Positions 7,835 to 17,400 of a stretch of DNA of 64,000 nucleotides are shown here, piece after piece (the first letter of the stretch is position 1; each line of letters starts with the position of its first letter). Under the pieces are notes generated by a model. It ran no database searches. It saw only the letters and a program-made list of their open reading frames with translations, and was not told the DNA's origin. The DNA is taken from IMG/VR virus record IMGVR_UViG_3300009008_000029, positions 1 through 64,000 of that record. One strand, 5' to 3'. The DNA is from a virus. The position numbers and the translations under genes were made by a program.

Positions 7835-8239
7835 ATGGAGAGTCAAAAATACTCATTGGCGGAGTTGGCGGAGGTTGCGGATATCACGGGCCGTAAGATT
7901 CGCTACTACATTGCGGAGGGGGTGCTTCCGGGTCCGGTATCGAGAGGACGTCAGGCTCGGTACACCGAGGAGCACCGGAATCTGTTAGGTGAGATTCAGA
8001 GGTTACAGAAAGAGGGGCGTTCGTTAGAGGAGATCCGTGACTGTCTCAAGGGGCCACGTCCTACGTCTGTTCCACGGTCGGTGACCCCAACGGCGGAGCA
8101 CCCCACCGTGTGGGAGGAGTATGGAGTAGCTGAAGGCATGCAGTTGCGGCTGCGGAGTGATGCACCTCTGGGCCGTAGACAACAGTTCAATCAGATTTTG
8201 GCGGCAGCCCGCCAGATAGTAGAAGGGAGGGAATCATGA
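7835..8239 (+). CDS. MerR-family transcriptional regulator
   Basis: A 134-aa protein. Residues 6-70 form a MerR-type winged helix-turn-helix: YSLAELAEVADITGRKIRYY for the recognition helices, then EGVLPGP and the wing (RGRQARYTEEH), then a helix with LEEIRDCL. No cysteine pattern for metal sensing is seen. After a Pro/Thr-rich linker, residues 103-134 (WEEYGVAEGMQLRLR, then a helix ending AAARQIV) form a short C-terminal segment that may sense a signal or contact its partner. The ribosome-binding site is close to ideal. The stop codon overlaps the start of the VIT-vWA gene by four bases (ATGA), so translation is probably coupled. It likely regulates the promoter at 7785 and perhaps the divergent operon. 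Confidence 0.9.
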   Translation: MESQKYSLAELAEVADITGRKIRYYIAEGVLPGPVSRGRQARYTEEHRNLLGEIQRLQKEGRSLEEIRDCLKGPRPTSVPRSVTPTAEHPTVWEEYGVAEGMQLRLRSDAPLGRRQQFNQILAAARQIVEGRES

Positions 8240-10773
8240 ACACAGCAGTTGCAGGGAATGTTCTTCTCGACCCTATGACCCGAACAGAGATCCCTCTGGC
8301 AATGCAACGGATGGGACTGACGGGTCGTGTGGGTCCAAATGGTGGTGTGTTGACCGTGACACACCATTTCCAGTGCAAGGGTATCCGTCCGATGGAAGCC
8401 TTGTACGTCTTCCAACTCCCCAGAGGGGGTGCCCTACGCAAGTTTCTGGTGAAGGGTAAGGATTTTCAGATCGAGTCCCAGTTATCACCCCGTGCGGAAG
8501 CCAAGAAGACGTATGAGGAGGGTGTAGACGCCGGGCATTTGTCCACACTGGCCGAAACCAGTCTGGATGGCGTTGTGACACTGGCTATCGGACAGGTGCG
8601 TCCCGATGAGACGGTTTCTGTTGCCGTTGAGATTGTGGGCGGTGTGGAGACCCGTGACCAAGGGTACCGATTCCGGTTCCCGTTCACGTTGGCTCCCAGC
8701 TATCATTCCAAAGCCAATGCGGTACCAACGGCGGGGGGTGGCAAACTGGAGCTTCCCGGTGATGTGTTTGAGGATCTGGTCTTACCAGAGTGGCGTGAAG
8801 ATGCTTCGGGTCTCCACGAGGTAACCTTCCAGATGAGGGTCGAGACCGACGGCAAAGTAGGGACAATAGCGTCCCCCTCTCACAACATCACGGTTCAACC
8901 GAATGACGATGGAACGGCTGACATCTGGTTGGCGGGGCTTCACGACCAGCCGGATAGGGATCTGGTTGTGGATGTTACAACCAAGGAGCCTTCAGTTGTT
9001 GTGCATGTAGATGAGTCTTTGACTACGGACAAGCCGTCGAAGCCGTCGGTCAAGGGGAGTCCACGGTGGAAGATCAGTGTTCCGTCCCATCTGGTCCCGC
9101 AACAGCCGCAGCAACCCCGGCGGGTTTGTTTCGTGCTGGACCGTTCGGGTTCCATGAACGGGCCTCGGATAAACAAAGCGAAGTTGGCGTTACAGGCTTG
9201 TCTGACGGGGCTTCAGAGCATCGATCAGTTCGGGTTGCTGGCCTTTGACCACAATGTCTCCGTCTTTCATGAACAGATGGCCGAGGCTTCTGACAGCAAC
9301 CGGACGGAAGCCATCCGATTCCTGAATGGCATCCAGTCCGGTGGCACAACCGAGTTGTCCACTGCGTTGGCTGCGGCGGTCCAGATTCTGGGCGGTCCGG
9401 GCGGGGACGTGTTCCTGATCACGGACGGGGAGGTTTGGGAGACCGGTCCTATCATCGAACAGGCCGCAGCATGCGGCAGCCGTATTCATGTGTTGGGTGT
9501 GGGTGAAGCCTCACAGGATCGTTTTCTGGCGTCACTGGCCCGCCGGACGGGTGGGGTCCAGAAAATGGTCAACACGACCGAGGACGTGGCAACAATGGCG
9601 TTGGAGTTGTTCAATGCGGTGCGTACTCCTCGTCTGATGGAAGTGTCGGCTCTCGTTGAGACGGCGAGCGGGGGTGAGACCCAGAAGCATGACATCGGAA
9701 CGGTTTGGGAGGGCCGACCCATTGAGATCATGGACAATGGTACTTCCGGGACGTACCTCCCGGTCCGTGTGGGCTTTTGCTGGGGTCCGAGTGAGAATAC
9801 AACGGTAGACCTTGCGGGGGCTTGCCGTAAGGTTCCTGACGGCGAGTTGGCCCTCGTATGGGCCGGACAGCAGGTAGAGGATCTGGAAGCGGCTCTCGAT
9901 ATGACAAAGAGCGGACCGGCCCGTGTAGCCGTTGAGCAGGAGTTGAAGGAACTGTCGGCGGGGTACGAGCTTGCCAGCCGTGTCATGTCACTGGTCGCCG
10001 TCCATAAGAGGGTCGGGGATCAGGCGGGTGAGACCCCGGAGCAGAAGATGGTTCCGGTAGGTATGCCTTCGGATATGGTCGGTCAGGGGGGAGTTTTCGG
10101 CAAGGGTGTCCTTCGGTCAGCGTCCCTGAACTTCTGTTCCTCCACCGGTGGAGGAACTACCTCTAGGGGTCTGGACATGGCGGATGCTCATCCGAGCACG
10201 TCATATGCAGCGGCTACCAATACTGCGTCCCTCAGTTGTGAGACGCAGACCAGCGGGAGTTGGTCGTTGGATACGTCGACCACAAAGGGTCACCTCGGCG
10301 GCACCCGGAGTCGGAAAATGTCTGACCCGTACAAGAGCATCGTTTTTAACGATACGATGGCTGAGAATCTCCTCCAGATGGCGGGAGGTGTCATTGCCTA
10401 TCTGGGTGACCTCAAGAGTGACGGTGGGTTGCCGGGCGATGATATGGCGACTCGGATGGCAAAGACGGCGGTACTGGCCAATCTGGTTCTCCAGAGGAAA
10501 ATCCAGTCCCGTTCCAGTGCTTTCACAAAGCACCTCATCAAGATGGCTGATTTCTTGGACGCCCATAAGGAGTCTTTCCCGGAACTCAACCGGGTCGGGT
10601 GGAAGACCTGTGAAATCATCGGGGCCATTGTTGATGTGTTTCGGGCGGGGACTGAGTTGCTTCCCGCTACTGATGTTGAATGGGACCGTGAATTTGCGGC
10701 CTTCTATCAGAAAGCGACCTTGTCAGCGGATGAGGTCGCCGACATCTGGACGAATTTGTCTCCCCTGAGTTGA
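8236..10773 (+). CDS. VIT and von Willebrand A domain protein
   Basis: An 845-aa protein. Residues 1-155 match a VIT domain (vault/inter-alpha-trypsin): YVFQLPRGGALRKF, then a helix with RAEAKKTYEEG, then GQVRPDETVSV. Residues 297-470 are a vWA domain with an intact metal-ion-dependent adhesion site: Asp302, Ser304 and Ser306 in LDRSGSMNG, a Thr in SGGTTEL and Asp in LITDGEV. Segment 574-592 (GYELASRVMSLVAVHKR) matches the conserved stretch after vWA in this family. The C-terminal 150 residues are mainly helical. No signal peptide or membrane helix is visible, so it is probably cytoplasmic. In cellular organisms such proteins bind partners through a divalent metal. It is cotranscribed with the MerR gene. 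A substrate cannot be named. Confidence 0.92.
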   Translation: MNTAVAGNVLLDPMTRTEIPLAMQRMGLTGRVGPNGGVLTVTHHFQCKGIRPMEALYVFQLPRGGALRKFLVKGKDFQIESQLSPRAEAKKTYEEGVDAGHLSTLAETSLDGVVTLAIGQVRPDETVSVAVEIVGGVETRDQGYRFRFPFTLAPSYHSKANAVPTAGGGKLELPGDVFEDLVLPEWREDASGLHEVTFQMRVETDGKVGTIASPSHNITVQPNDDGTADIWLAGLHDQPDRDLVVDVTTKEPSVVVHVDESLTTDKPSKPSVKGSPRWKISVPSHLVPQQPQQPRRVCFVLDRSGSMNGPRINKAKLALQACLTGLQSIDQFGLLAFDHNVSVFHEQMAEASDSNRTEAIRFLNGIQSGGTTELSTALAAAVQILGGPGGDVFLITDGEVWETGPIIEQAAACGSRIHVLGVGEASQDRFLASLARRTGGVQKMVNTTEDVATMALELFNAVRTPRLMEVSALVETASGGETQKHDIGTVWEGRPIEIMDNGTSGTYLPVRVGFCWGPSENTTVDLAGACRKVPDGELALVWAGQQVEDLEAALDMTKSGPARVAVEQELKELSAGYELASRVMSLVAVHKRVGDQAGETPEQKMVPVGMPSDMVGQGGVFGKGVLRSASLNFCSSTGGGTTSRGLDMADAHPSTSYAAATNTASLSCETQTSGSWSLDTSTTKGHLGGTRSRKMSDPYKSIVFNDTMAENLLQMAGGVIAYLGDLKSDGGLPGDDMATRMAKTAVLANLVLQRKIQSRSSAFTKHLIKMADFLDAHKESFPELNRVGWKTCEIIGAIVDVFRAGTELLPATDVEWDREFAAFYQKATLSADEVADIWTNLSPLS

Positions 10774-10918
10774 ACCCACCCCGTTAATTTGCCTTTGACC
10801 TGTCCTCATAGATAGGAGAGGGCAGGTCGATATCCCGCCTCGGGATCGTTGATCCGCCTATATACGAGCTTAGGTGAGAGCGAACGCTGAATCGAAGCGT
10901 AGCTGATGGAGGCTTCTA
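10774..10918 (+). promoter_or_regulatory. Leader before the tail tube gene, with stem-loop
   Basis: ACCTGTCCTC (10798-10807) pairs with GAGGGCAGGT (10818-10827) over ten positions with one G-U pair and a ten-base loop. A weaker stem (ATCCC with GGGAT) follows near 10833-10847. Neither has a U-tract. A TATATA at about 10859 has no matching -35. The tube start at 10919 is preceded by GGAGG. Tail-tube transcription must restart somewhere after the sheath terminator, so a phage-type promoter may be here, but none is evident by consensus. Confidence 0.4.
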
Positions 10919-11773
10919 ATGGCAGATCCAAATGCGGGAAAGAATCAGGACATCAACCCCCAGAACGGGGTAGGTGGGACGTCGTACCTGTATGATTTCG
11001 GAACCTCACCCAATACCCGGACAGCGGTCTCCCAGAAGGTTCGCATCCTGACGCCTCACTACGGGTCGTCACAGGCGATGCACCAGATGGGCGTCCTGTC
11101 ATCCTTCAACCCCACCCAGAGTCGGACGGTTGAGCCGGTTCGGGGCGTGGGTTTCGGGGATAAGGTAGCGGAATTGGTGCCGAGTGTGACGGAACCGACG
11201 ACGGGTTCCTTTGAGCGTGCCCTCCTGTACTTGTGCAATCTGTGGCAAGCAACGGGATACGCAGCGGGCGTCGACGGCCCAGTCAGGTCGTTGGCTCACC
11301 ACAAGTGGCCGTTCGATATGGAGCAGCAGCTTGTGTTCAGCACGCTGGCTGATCAGGACATGGGCGGGAACGCCAACACTGGCTACGGTGGTTCCGCCGG
11401 GAATTTCGACGGCGGCGTGAAGGCCATCGGATTCCCGCAGGTAACCCACAATGGGAGTCAGGGGTCACCGGATCTGGTGCCTGAGAATCGGGGTCACTCA
11501 GCCATTATCACCATTTACGAAGCCGCATGGTTCACCTCTTGGTCCGTGACGTTCTCCAAGGACGCCGGAATGATCATGGAGTCCGGGGACGTCAGCATCA
11601 GTGACGTTCACGATTTCGCCAGTGTCTACGGTGAGTTCCTCGCCACTGGTAACGACCCCACAATCGGCCAGTTGGGTTCCATCCGGTTCGCTGAAGGGTT
11701 CGCTGAGCCGAACATCGCATCGGCAGGTGGCGGCATTGAGGGTGGTAACACCATCTCGGCCTTTGTCAGCTAG
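10919..11773 (+). CDS. Probable tail tube protein
   Basis: A 284-aa protein that would stack into the inner tube carrying DNA. The call rests on position (the first structural gene after the sheath, before chaperones and tape measure), size, and a beta-rich body. QLVFSTLADQDMG around residue 138 is followed by YEAAWFTSWSVTFSKDAG near 200, reminiscent of tube-type beta sandwiches. The N-terminus is flexible (NAGKNQDINPQNGVGG) and the C-terminus is Gly-rich. GGAGG six bases before ATG supports the start. No catalytic motif is present. It is separated from its usual neighbour, the sheath, by the 4.8-kb accessory block. A tail terminator or another tube-like protein is the main alternative. Confidence 0.7.
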   Translation: MADPNAGKNQDINPQNGVGGTSYLYDFGTSPNTRTAVSQKVRILTPHYGSSQAMHQMGVLSSFNPTQSRTVEPVRGVGFGDKVAELVPSVTEPTTGSFERALLYLCNLWQATGYAAGVDGPVRSLAHHKWPFDMEQQLVFSTLADQDMGGNANTGYGGSAGNFDGGVKAIGFPQVTHNGSQGSPDLVPENRGHSAIITIYEAAWFTSWSVTFSKDAGMIMESGDVSISDVHDFASVYGEFLATGNDPTIGQLGSIRFAEGFAEPNIASAGGGIEGGNTISAFVS

Positions 11774-12016
11774 GTATAGTGAGTATGACCGTGGGCGTGG
11801 CCCGCTGGATTGACAGATAGAGAGAGCAGCCTCTGCGGCCTTGTGTAACAGACCGACAGATGGAAATGTGAACGAACAAGTTGTGCTGTAGTTCCCCTGC
11901 TTTTTGCGGGTGGTTAGATGGGAAAGGACGAAACAGATAGGCACAGATCGCATCTTTGCGCTGTCCATAGGCTCGTCGCAGCCGCTGTTTCTCTATAACA
12001 CGGATTGGAGGAAGGG
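11774..12016 (+). other. 243-bp gap between tube and chaperone-position genes
   Basis: There is no gene of credible length here. A TTGACA at 11810-11815 lacks a -10 partner. ACAGAT occurs four times (11813, 11856, 11933, 11943). CCTGC-TTTTT-GCGGG near 11896-11910 is a small hairpin without a U-tract. I see no tRNA-like T-loop or CCA end. The gap may hold an untranslated leader or a phage promoter of unfamiliar type. Confidence 0.4.
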
Positions 12017-13231
12017 ATGCAGATCTCTCTAGAGGCACTGGGTCAAGCTATTGCACCCATTGAACAACTGGGACAGGGGGAGTTGACGTTTAAGGTGGGG
12101 GCCACCCCTATCACCTTGAGGATTATGACTCCTGAAGCTGAAATCGATGTGCAACGGTTTGCCAACGAGACCTTGGACGATGACGGGAACATGGCTGCCA
12201 CAGCGGATTATCTGGAACGCTTCAAGTTGGCGGTGTTGTCGCATGCCATCGTTCAGGTCGGGGATCTGGATCTCCGGGGTGTGAAGACCGTTGAGACGGG
12301 CGAGTTTCTGGATGATGGGACGACGCCCAAGAAAATCACGAAGATTAGGGCTGTCCGGGAAACGATCCTCAAGTGGTCCGGTTCCATCCGGCTCGCTGTG
12401 TTCCGTAAGTACGGGGAACTGGTAGAAGAGGTGGAACGCAAGGCTGAGAAGGCCGTTGAGTTCAAACCTACGGACATCGATGCTGAAATTGAGCGGGTTA
12501 AAGCCCGGCTCAAAGAACTGGAGGATGAGAAAGCCAAGGGGTTGGAGAATCCCGTTGAGACCCCCGTGGGCCGAATGTCCAAAGCCGTAGCCGCCAATGA
12601 TGCTTTGGAACAGGCGGAGACCAGCGAGAAGCTGAGTCGGATAGCCGCCGGGCAAGTCGAGCCTGAAGAGGTAGAACCGGCACCCACACCGCAGAAACCG
12701 CCCCAAACGGCCCGACAGCCCGTCACACCGACCCAAGCGGCCCCTCCGCCCCCGCCTAAGCCACAGGAGCCACCCTCGGCCCCTGTCGCACCCCAACAGG
12801 CACCTGAGCAGCCGTTACCGGCCCCTCCGCCCCCGCAGGACTCATTTGTAGATTCATCGGACCCGGATCAGATGAACGCAGCGGTTGCGGAAGAGAATCG
12901 CCGGTTGATGGCGGCCCGGATGGGAACGTCGGCGGCCCAGATGCCGGACTCGGTACTTGCTGCCGCCGCTCAGGTTGGAATCGCCAAGCCTCCGCACCTT
13001 GAGGCCCAGAAAGCGATGGAAGAGTTGGAGAACACCCCGACGGAGGATGCGACTGCGAAACCCGAACCGGACCCCCAGCCGGATCAGCGTCCCACTTTCC
13101 GGCTGCCCGTCGAAGAAGTTGGGCCTCATACAGGGGGCCAGACGGCGGGTGAAGCACCTCAAGTGACGTTGAATGATCCAAATGCGGGGAAAGGAACACG
13201 TAACCCTCGTTTCAGGACGCCGCAACAGTAG
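12017..13231 (+). CDS. Putative tail assembly chaperone with proline-rich tail
   Basis: A 404-aa protein located between tube and tape measure, where tail assembly chaperones lie. Residues 1-140 form a compact alpha/beta region (ELTFKVGATPITLRIMTPE, then YLERFKLAVLSHAIVQVGD). Residues 150-185 are a charged helix (ERVKARLKELEDEKA), probably coiled coil. Residues 215-285 are strongly proline-rich with PPPPP and PAPPPP runs, then low-complexity polar sequence to the end. I chose the ATG at 12017 because GGAGG lies five bases upstream; the TTG at 12005 would sit upstream of that site. The stop in the downstream gene's frame at 13233 rules out a simple frameshift fusion. The chaperone role is inferred from position only. 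Confidence 0.55.
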   Translation: MQISLEALGQAIAPIEQLGQGELTFKVGATPITLRIMTPEAEIDVQRFANETLDDDGNMAATADYLERFKLAVLSHAIVQVGDLDLRGVKTVETGEFLDDGTTPKKITKIRAVRETILKWSGSIRLAVFRKYGELVEEVERKAEKAVEFKPTDIDAEIERVKARLKELEDEKAKGLENPVETPVGRMSKAVAANDALEQAETSEKLSRIAAGQVEPEEVEPAPTPQKPPQTARQPVTPTQAAPPPPPKPQEPPSAPVAPQQAPEQPLPAPPPPQDSFVDSSDPDQMNAAVAEENRRLMAARMGTSAAQMPDSVLAAAAQVGIAKPPHLEAQKAMEELENTPTEDATAKPEPDPQPDQRPTFRLPVEEVGPHTGGQTAGEAPQVTLNDPNAGKGTRNPRFRTPQQ

Positions 13232-13247
13232 ATGATGGGAAGGGCTG

Positions 13248-14432
13248 ATGCAGAGTGCGTTGCAGAGTACCACACCGGATCAACGCCACCCTTTGTACCG
13301 GGATGTGGAAACCCTCATCGCTCCGGGGTTCCTGAGTCAGCACGTCACCGTTAATGATGTCCCTCTAGCCCTACGGTCCCTTTTTCCGGGAGACATTTAT
13401 CTCCTCCAAGCCCGAGTTGGTAATGGCGGAGATTCCGAATGGAAAAACTGGGCCATCGCTTCTTCCATCTGGTTGGTTCAGGGGTATATGGTCTCGGACC
13501 CGAATCTTGTCCCTCGTCTGTACCGGATGATCAAGGCACTCCCCAAACGGGCGAGAGACCGGCTCTTTTCCATCGTAGTCTCGATGTTCGACCGCCAAGG
13601 AAAAGCACTGGAGGCTACCGAGTCCTATTGCTACGAGACCTTTTCCCGATACCAATGGCGAACCTACGGAGGTCATAACCCAACGGATCACATGGGAATC
13701 TCCGGGTTGGAGAAGCTGGGGACAAATCACATCCAGAGAATGTGGACCTTCTACAACTCGGTTGAAGATCAACGTATCCAAGATGACCGAATGTGGGAGG
13801 GGTTCAAGCTGTCTATCTCGCCCCACACCAAGGGCGTCAAGAAGATCGACCAGAAGGATATTCAGCAGCGGCGGGAAGAGTTGGCACGGCGTCAAGAGGT
13901 CCAAGACAAGTTCTTCTACACTGCAACTGGCGTGTTGGAAATTGGACCCAAGGGCGAGGTCAAGGATGCACCTCCGGGTATGGCGGTCAAATCCGTCGAG
14001 GATTTGGAGCAAGAGATGTACCGGTGGGTGACGGGTCAGGAGGACCAGCACGACGAGATTGTCAGGGCGTACAAGGAACGCATTTCACGGAAGCATCAGG
14101 CCGCCAAGGAGGAGCGGGAACGTCGGGCTGCCATGATGCGTGAAGAGTATGACGACAATGCGGTTTTGGCATCGACTGCATTGGTTGGTTATACGGCGGA
14201 CCAGTTGAGAGAGGTTTTGAAGGGCCGCAAGACGGGTGTGAAATCCGTTCTGCCGGGAGGCGGTGGTGTCCGAGATTATCTCTATGAGAAGTATATAGAG
14301 AGGCCCGCTGATGCTGGGTTGTTGAAAGCCGAGAACGGCCAGTTGAAGGCGGGGGGTGGTAAAAACCTGACACCCCACTTAGATGGGCGTCAGGTTCCTT
14401 TCCAAGTGGATGACTCGGGGAGCGAGGAATAA
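13248..14432 (+). CDS. Tape-measure-adjacent protein of unknown fold
   Basis: A 394-aa protein directly upstream of the tape measure, in the position of the second tail assembly chaperone. Residues 20-180 look globular with aromatic-rich stretches (LVQGYMVSDPNLVPRLYR, FSRYQWRTYGGHNPTDHMG). Residues 195-300 are highly charged helices (QQRREELARRQEVQDKFF, then KHQAAKEERERRAAMMREEY), likely coiled coil. The C-terminus has a small segment around GVRDYLYEKYIER and an acidic end. It resembles no family I can name with certainty. A GGGAAGGG site precedes the ATG. The tape measure starts four bases after its stop codon. A role in loading or protecting the tape measure is inference. Confidence 0.5.
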   Translation: MQSALQSTTPDQRHPLYRDVETLIAPGFLSQHVTVNDVPLALRSLFPGDIYLLQARVGNGGDSEWKNWAIASSIWLVQGYMVSDPNLVPRLYRMIKALPKRARDRLFSIVVSMFDRQGKALEATESYCYETFSRYQWRTYGGHNPTDHMGISGLEKLGTNHIQRMWTFYNSVEDQRIQDDRMWEGFKLSISPHTKGVKKIDQKDIQQRREELARRQEVQDKFFYTATGVLEIGPKGEVKDAPPGMAVKSVEDLEQEMYRWVTGQEDQHDEIVRAYKERISRKHQAAKEERERRAAMMREEYDDNAVLASTALVGYTADQLREVLKGRKTGVKSVLPGGGGVRDYLYEKYIERPADAGLLKAENGQLKAGGGKNLTPHLDGRQVPFQVDDSGSEE

Positions 14433-14435
14433 GCC

Positions 14436-17400
14436 GTGGCAGGTGCAAACCAAAATGTTGTTGATGTCCTTTTAGGAATTGAACCCAAAGGATTAAGCAA
14501 CTTCAACAAAGCACTGACTCAGGTCTCCATCGATGCCATGACCACGATGTCTAAGCGTGGGGCAGAGAAATTCCTGAAGGAGATGAAAACCACCTACGGG
14601 AAGCTGGAAAAGGCTCAGATGGAGTCGGCCAGAATCCTGCACAAGCTCAAGAAAGAGGAACTCACTGATATCCAGCGGCGGGAGTTGACCCACCGTCATC
14701 AGATGCTGCAAGGGGACATCAAGGACATCGAGAAGCGGTCCAAGATGGAACTGGAAGCAGCCGATAAGGTTGCCAAGCGTCGTAAGGCCCACTTTGAGAA
14801 ACAAGCCAAGGCTCAGGAAAGGATCGGCAAAGTAGGAGAGGTTGGGGAGCAATTCGGGGAGGAAATGGCGAAAGCCTTTGCGGACCTGACCTCCAAGGAC
14901 ATCGGACAGATGTTCAAGGGTCCATTGACCCAGATGGGTACCCTCACCAAGAAAATGGGAGAGGGTATCGGTAAGCGGGCGAAGCCGGACAGTGCAATAG
15001 GCAAGATCGGGGGCATGATGAGCAAGCTGGGGCCAGCGTTGATGGCTATCGGGGCCATCGCCGCCGGATTTGCCGCACTTCTCAAAATCTTTATTGATGC
15101 CGATGCTCAGGCCAAAGAGTTCAACCGAACGTTGATGGAGTCGGGTGCCGCAGCCGGGGAACTGACGGACAATTTAGGGGTTATCGGGACTAACCTTACC
15201 ACTATTCGAAGTGCCTTTACTGATTTCTCGTTCAACCGGATATGGGGTACTACCGCCAAAGATCATCTTGAGATTCTGGGTGCCTATGCGGGAGCGGGGA
15301 TGACCTTCAAGAAATTAACCCAAGGCATCGACGACGCTGCGGGCAAGATGCAGACTCTTCAGAAAGCGACCTCCCAGACGCTGGCCTACGCCAAGCTATT
15401 TGGACAGACCAATACGGAAATGGCTGGGAACATGGGGATGTGGATGGAGGAATTGGGGCACAACTTTGAAACCATTGAAGAAGCGTTATCGGGCATTCAT
15501 GATGCTGCGATGGAATCGGGTTTTGGTGTCAAACGATTTTACGGAATGATCCTTCAGGCCACCTCCGGGATGTCAATGTACAATGTCCGGTTGAACGAGA
15601 CCGCAGGGCTTTTGATGCAGTTGTCTAAGGTGCTGGGGCCAAATAAGGGGGGTGAGTTCTTACAGAACCTGCTGGGTGGGTTTAAAGAAACTAGCACCGC
15701 TGATCGAACAAAGACGGTGATGCGGACGGGGGAAGACCGCACGATTGAAATTCTCCGTAAAGGTGCGACAGATGCGGTGGGGGACTTTAGGGACAAGATG
15801 AAATCTAGCAAGGCAGGGGAGGAGGTAGCGGCGCAGATTGAGAACTCCTTGGGTTTGAAGAAGGGTGAGAGTCAAACGATGTCACCCGAGAAGCTGATGA
15901 GTAAGCTGGGGAATCTCCCCGATAATGCTCGTGATGACTTGGTATTTGCAATCCAGGCGTTGGATGAACCTCTGGCCCGCCAAATGGCTGCTGTGACAAA
16001 CAAAGCATTGGTGGCCCAAGGGGGGCGGGGAGGGGCGCAAGCATCCTTGCAGTTTGCTTCCCCTGCGGAGGCACTCGCCATCCAGTTGAATGAGCTTCAA
16101 GGTGTTTTGGGTAAGCGAGTGGACCAGATCGATCTGACGAATGAAGAGGAGCGAATTGCTTGGGAGAACATTACTGGAGTCCAAGGTGAGGCGGCACTCC
16201 AATTGTGGGAGGTTGGGAACAACGCCTCTGCTGCAAGCCGGATGCTGAAAGAGGCTCAGTCCCAGTTGAAAAAGACCCCCAAGGACATAGACAAAATCAA
16301 TGAGAGATTACATAAGCAGGGGTACGAGATTGGTGCCTCCGGGGATGTCTATAAGGTCCGAAAAGAAGTGGATGATGAGGGGGAGAAGCATTGGGTTCAG
16401 GTGGGGAACATCATCGGAACTTCGGTCGAGGATGTCATTTTGGGTTCCGGTGATGAACTGGCCCAGATTGCAAAGGAAAAGGTGCCCGTCGATATTGCCC
16501 TCGCTCAGGAGGTAGCACGCAGTACGACTGAGATGACCAAGATATTGGAGCAGGGCGTTGAGTATTGGTTGGAGCGTATCCACGGGGGAGTCGAGGATCT
16601 TATCAATATGTTCGGGGGCGGCAAGGAACGTAAGGCCCGTGACAGTTTGACGAGAGACAATAGGATACAGACGAAAGAGGCACGTACTGCTTTACGTGAC
16701 ACGGAACGTCAAATAGCGGCTTTAGAAGTGGAAAAGACATCCACGACTTCGAAAAAAGAAAAGGAAGAATTGCAGCTCAAAATCGATGCCCTCCAAAAGG
16801 GGGCAGACCGGCAAAAGGCCGCCGTTGAGACGCTCATGAAGGATGCTCAGAGATTGCAGCAGGTGGAATCGAGAAAAGGGTTCGGCAGTAGGCAGAGAAG
16901 CAAATCGGAACTGCGTATCGCAGCAAAGATGGGTCGTGGAGATGCTTCCTTTTTCCATCAACGACCTCAAGTGGTACGGGATATCGGGCTGAATTTGGCG
17001 AGCGCAAAAGGGGCTGGGGCGGGTCTTTCCCAGTTGGAAACGGATTTCGACGGTGCGGCCTCCCCTGATGGTGATTTGGGGAAGGAATATAAGCGGTTAG
17101 GGGAGGAATTTGCAAAGACACTGTTTTTGGCGGCGGAAAAAGGCGCACAGCCCCAATTCCTTGCACGGGGCGACAGCGCACTTGACCCCAGTTTCCAAAA
17201 GAACATCTACAAGAATGTCAAGGAAACATTAGGTGCCGACGAGATCGTTAAAACTCTCGATGAGATACAGACAAGAAACGAGTTTGCGGCACAGAAGCGG
17301 GAAGAGGTGTTGGCGAAAGCCGACAATGACTTCTTCACGTCCCGAGCGGAAAAAAAGCGAGCGACGGAATTAGCCCAGAAGATTGTTGAGGAAGGTAAGG

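Noticed and set aside
11918-11998. 26-codon + frame in the gap after the tube gene
   Set aside because: It has no convincing ribosome-binding site and an Arg/His/Ala-rich composition typical of chance frames.
12005-12016. TTG start for the putative chaperone
   Set aside because: The codon lies within the ribosome-binding sequence GGAGG that serves the ATG at 12017.
11774-12016. tRNA or structured RNA gene in the gap
   Set aside because: No T-loop-like sequence, acceptor pairing or CCA end could be found.
13190-13250. Programmed frameshift joining the two chaperone-position genes
   Set aside because: GGGAAAG near the end of the first gene is not phased as a slippery heptamer, and the second frame is closed by TGA at 13233-13235.
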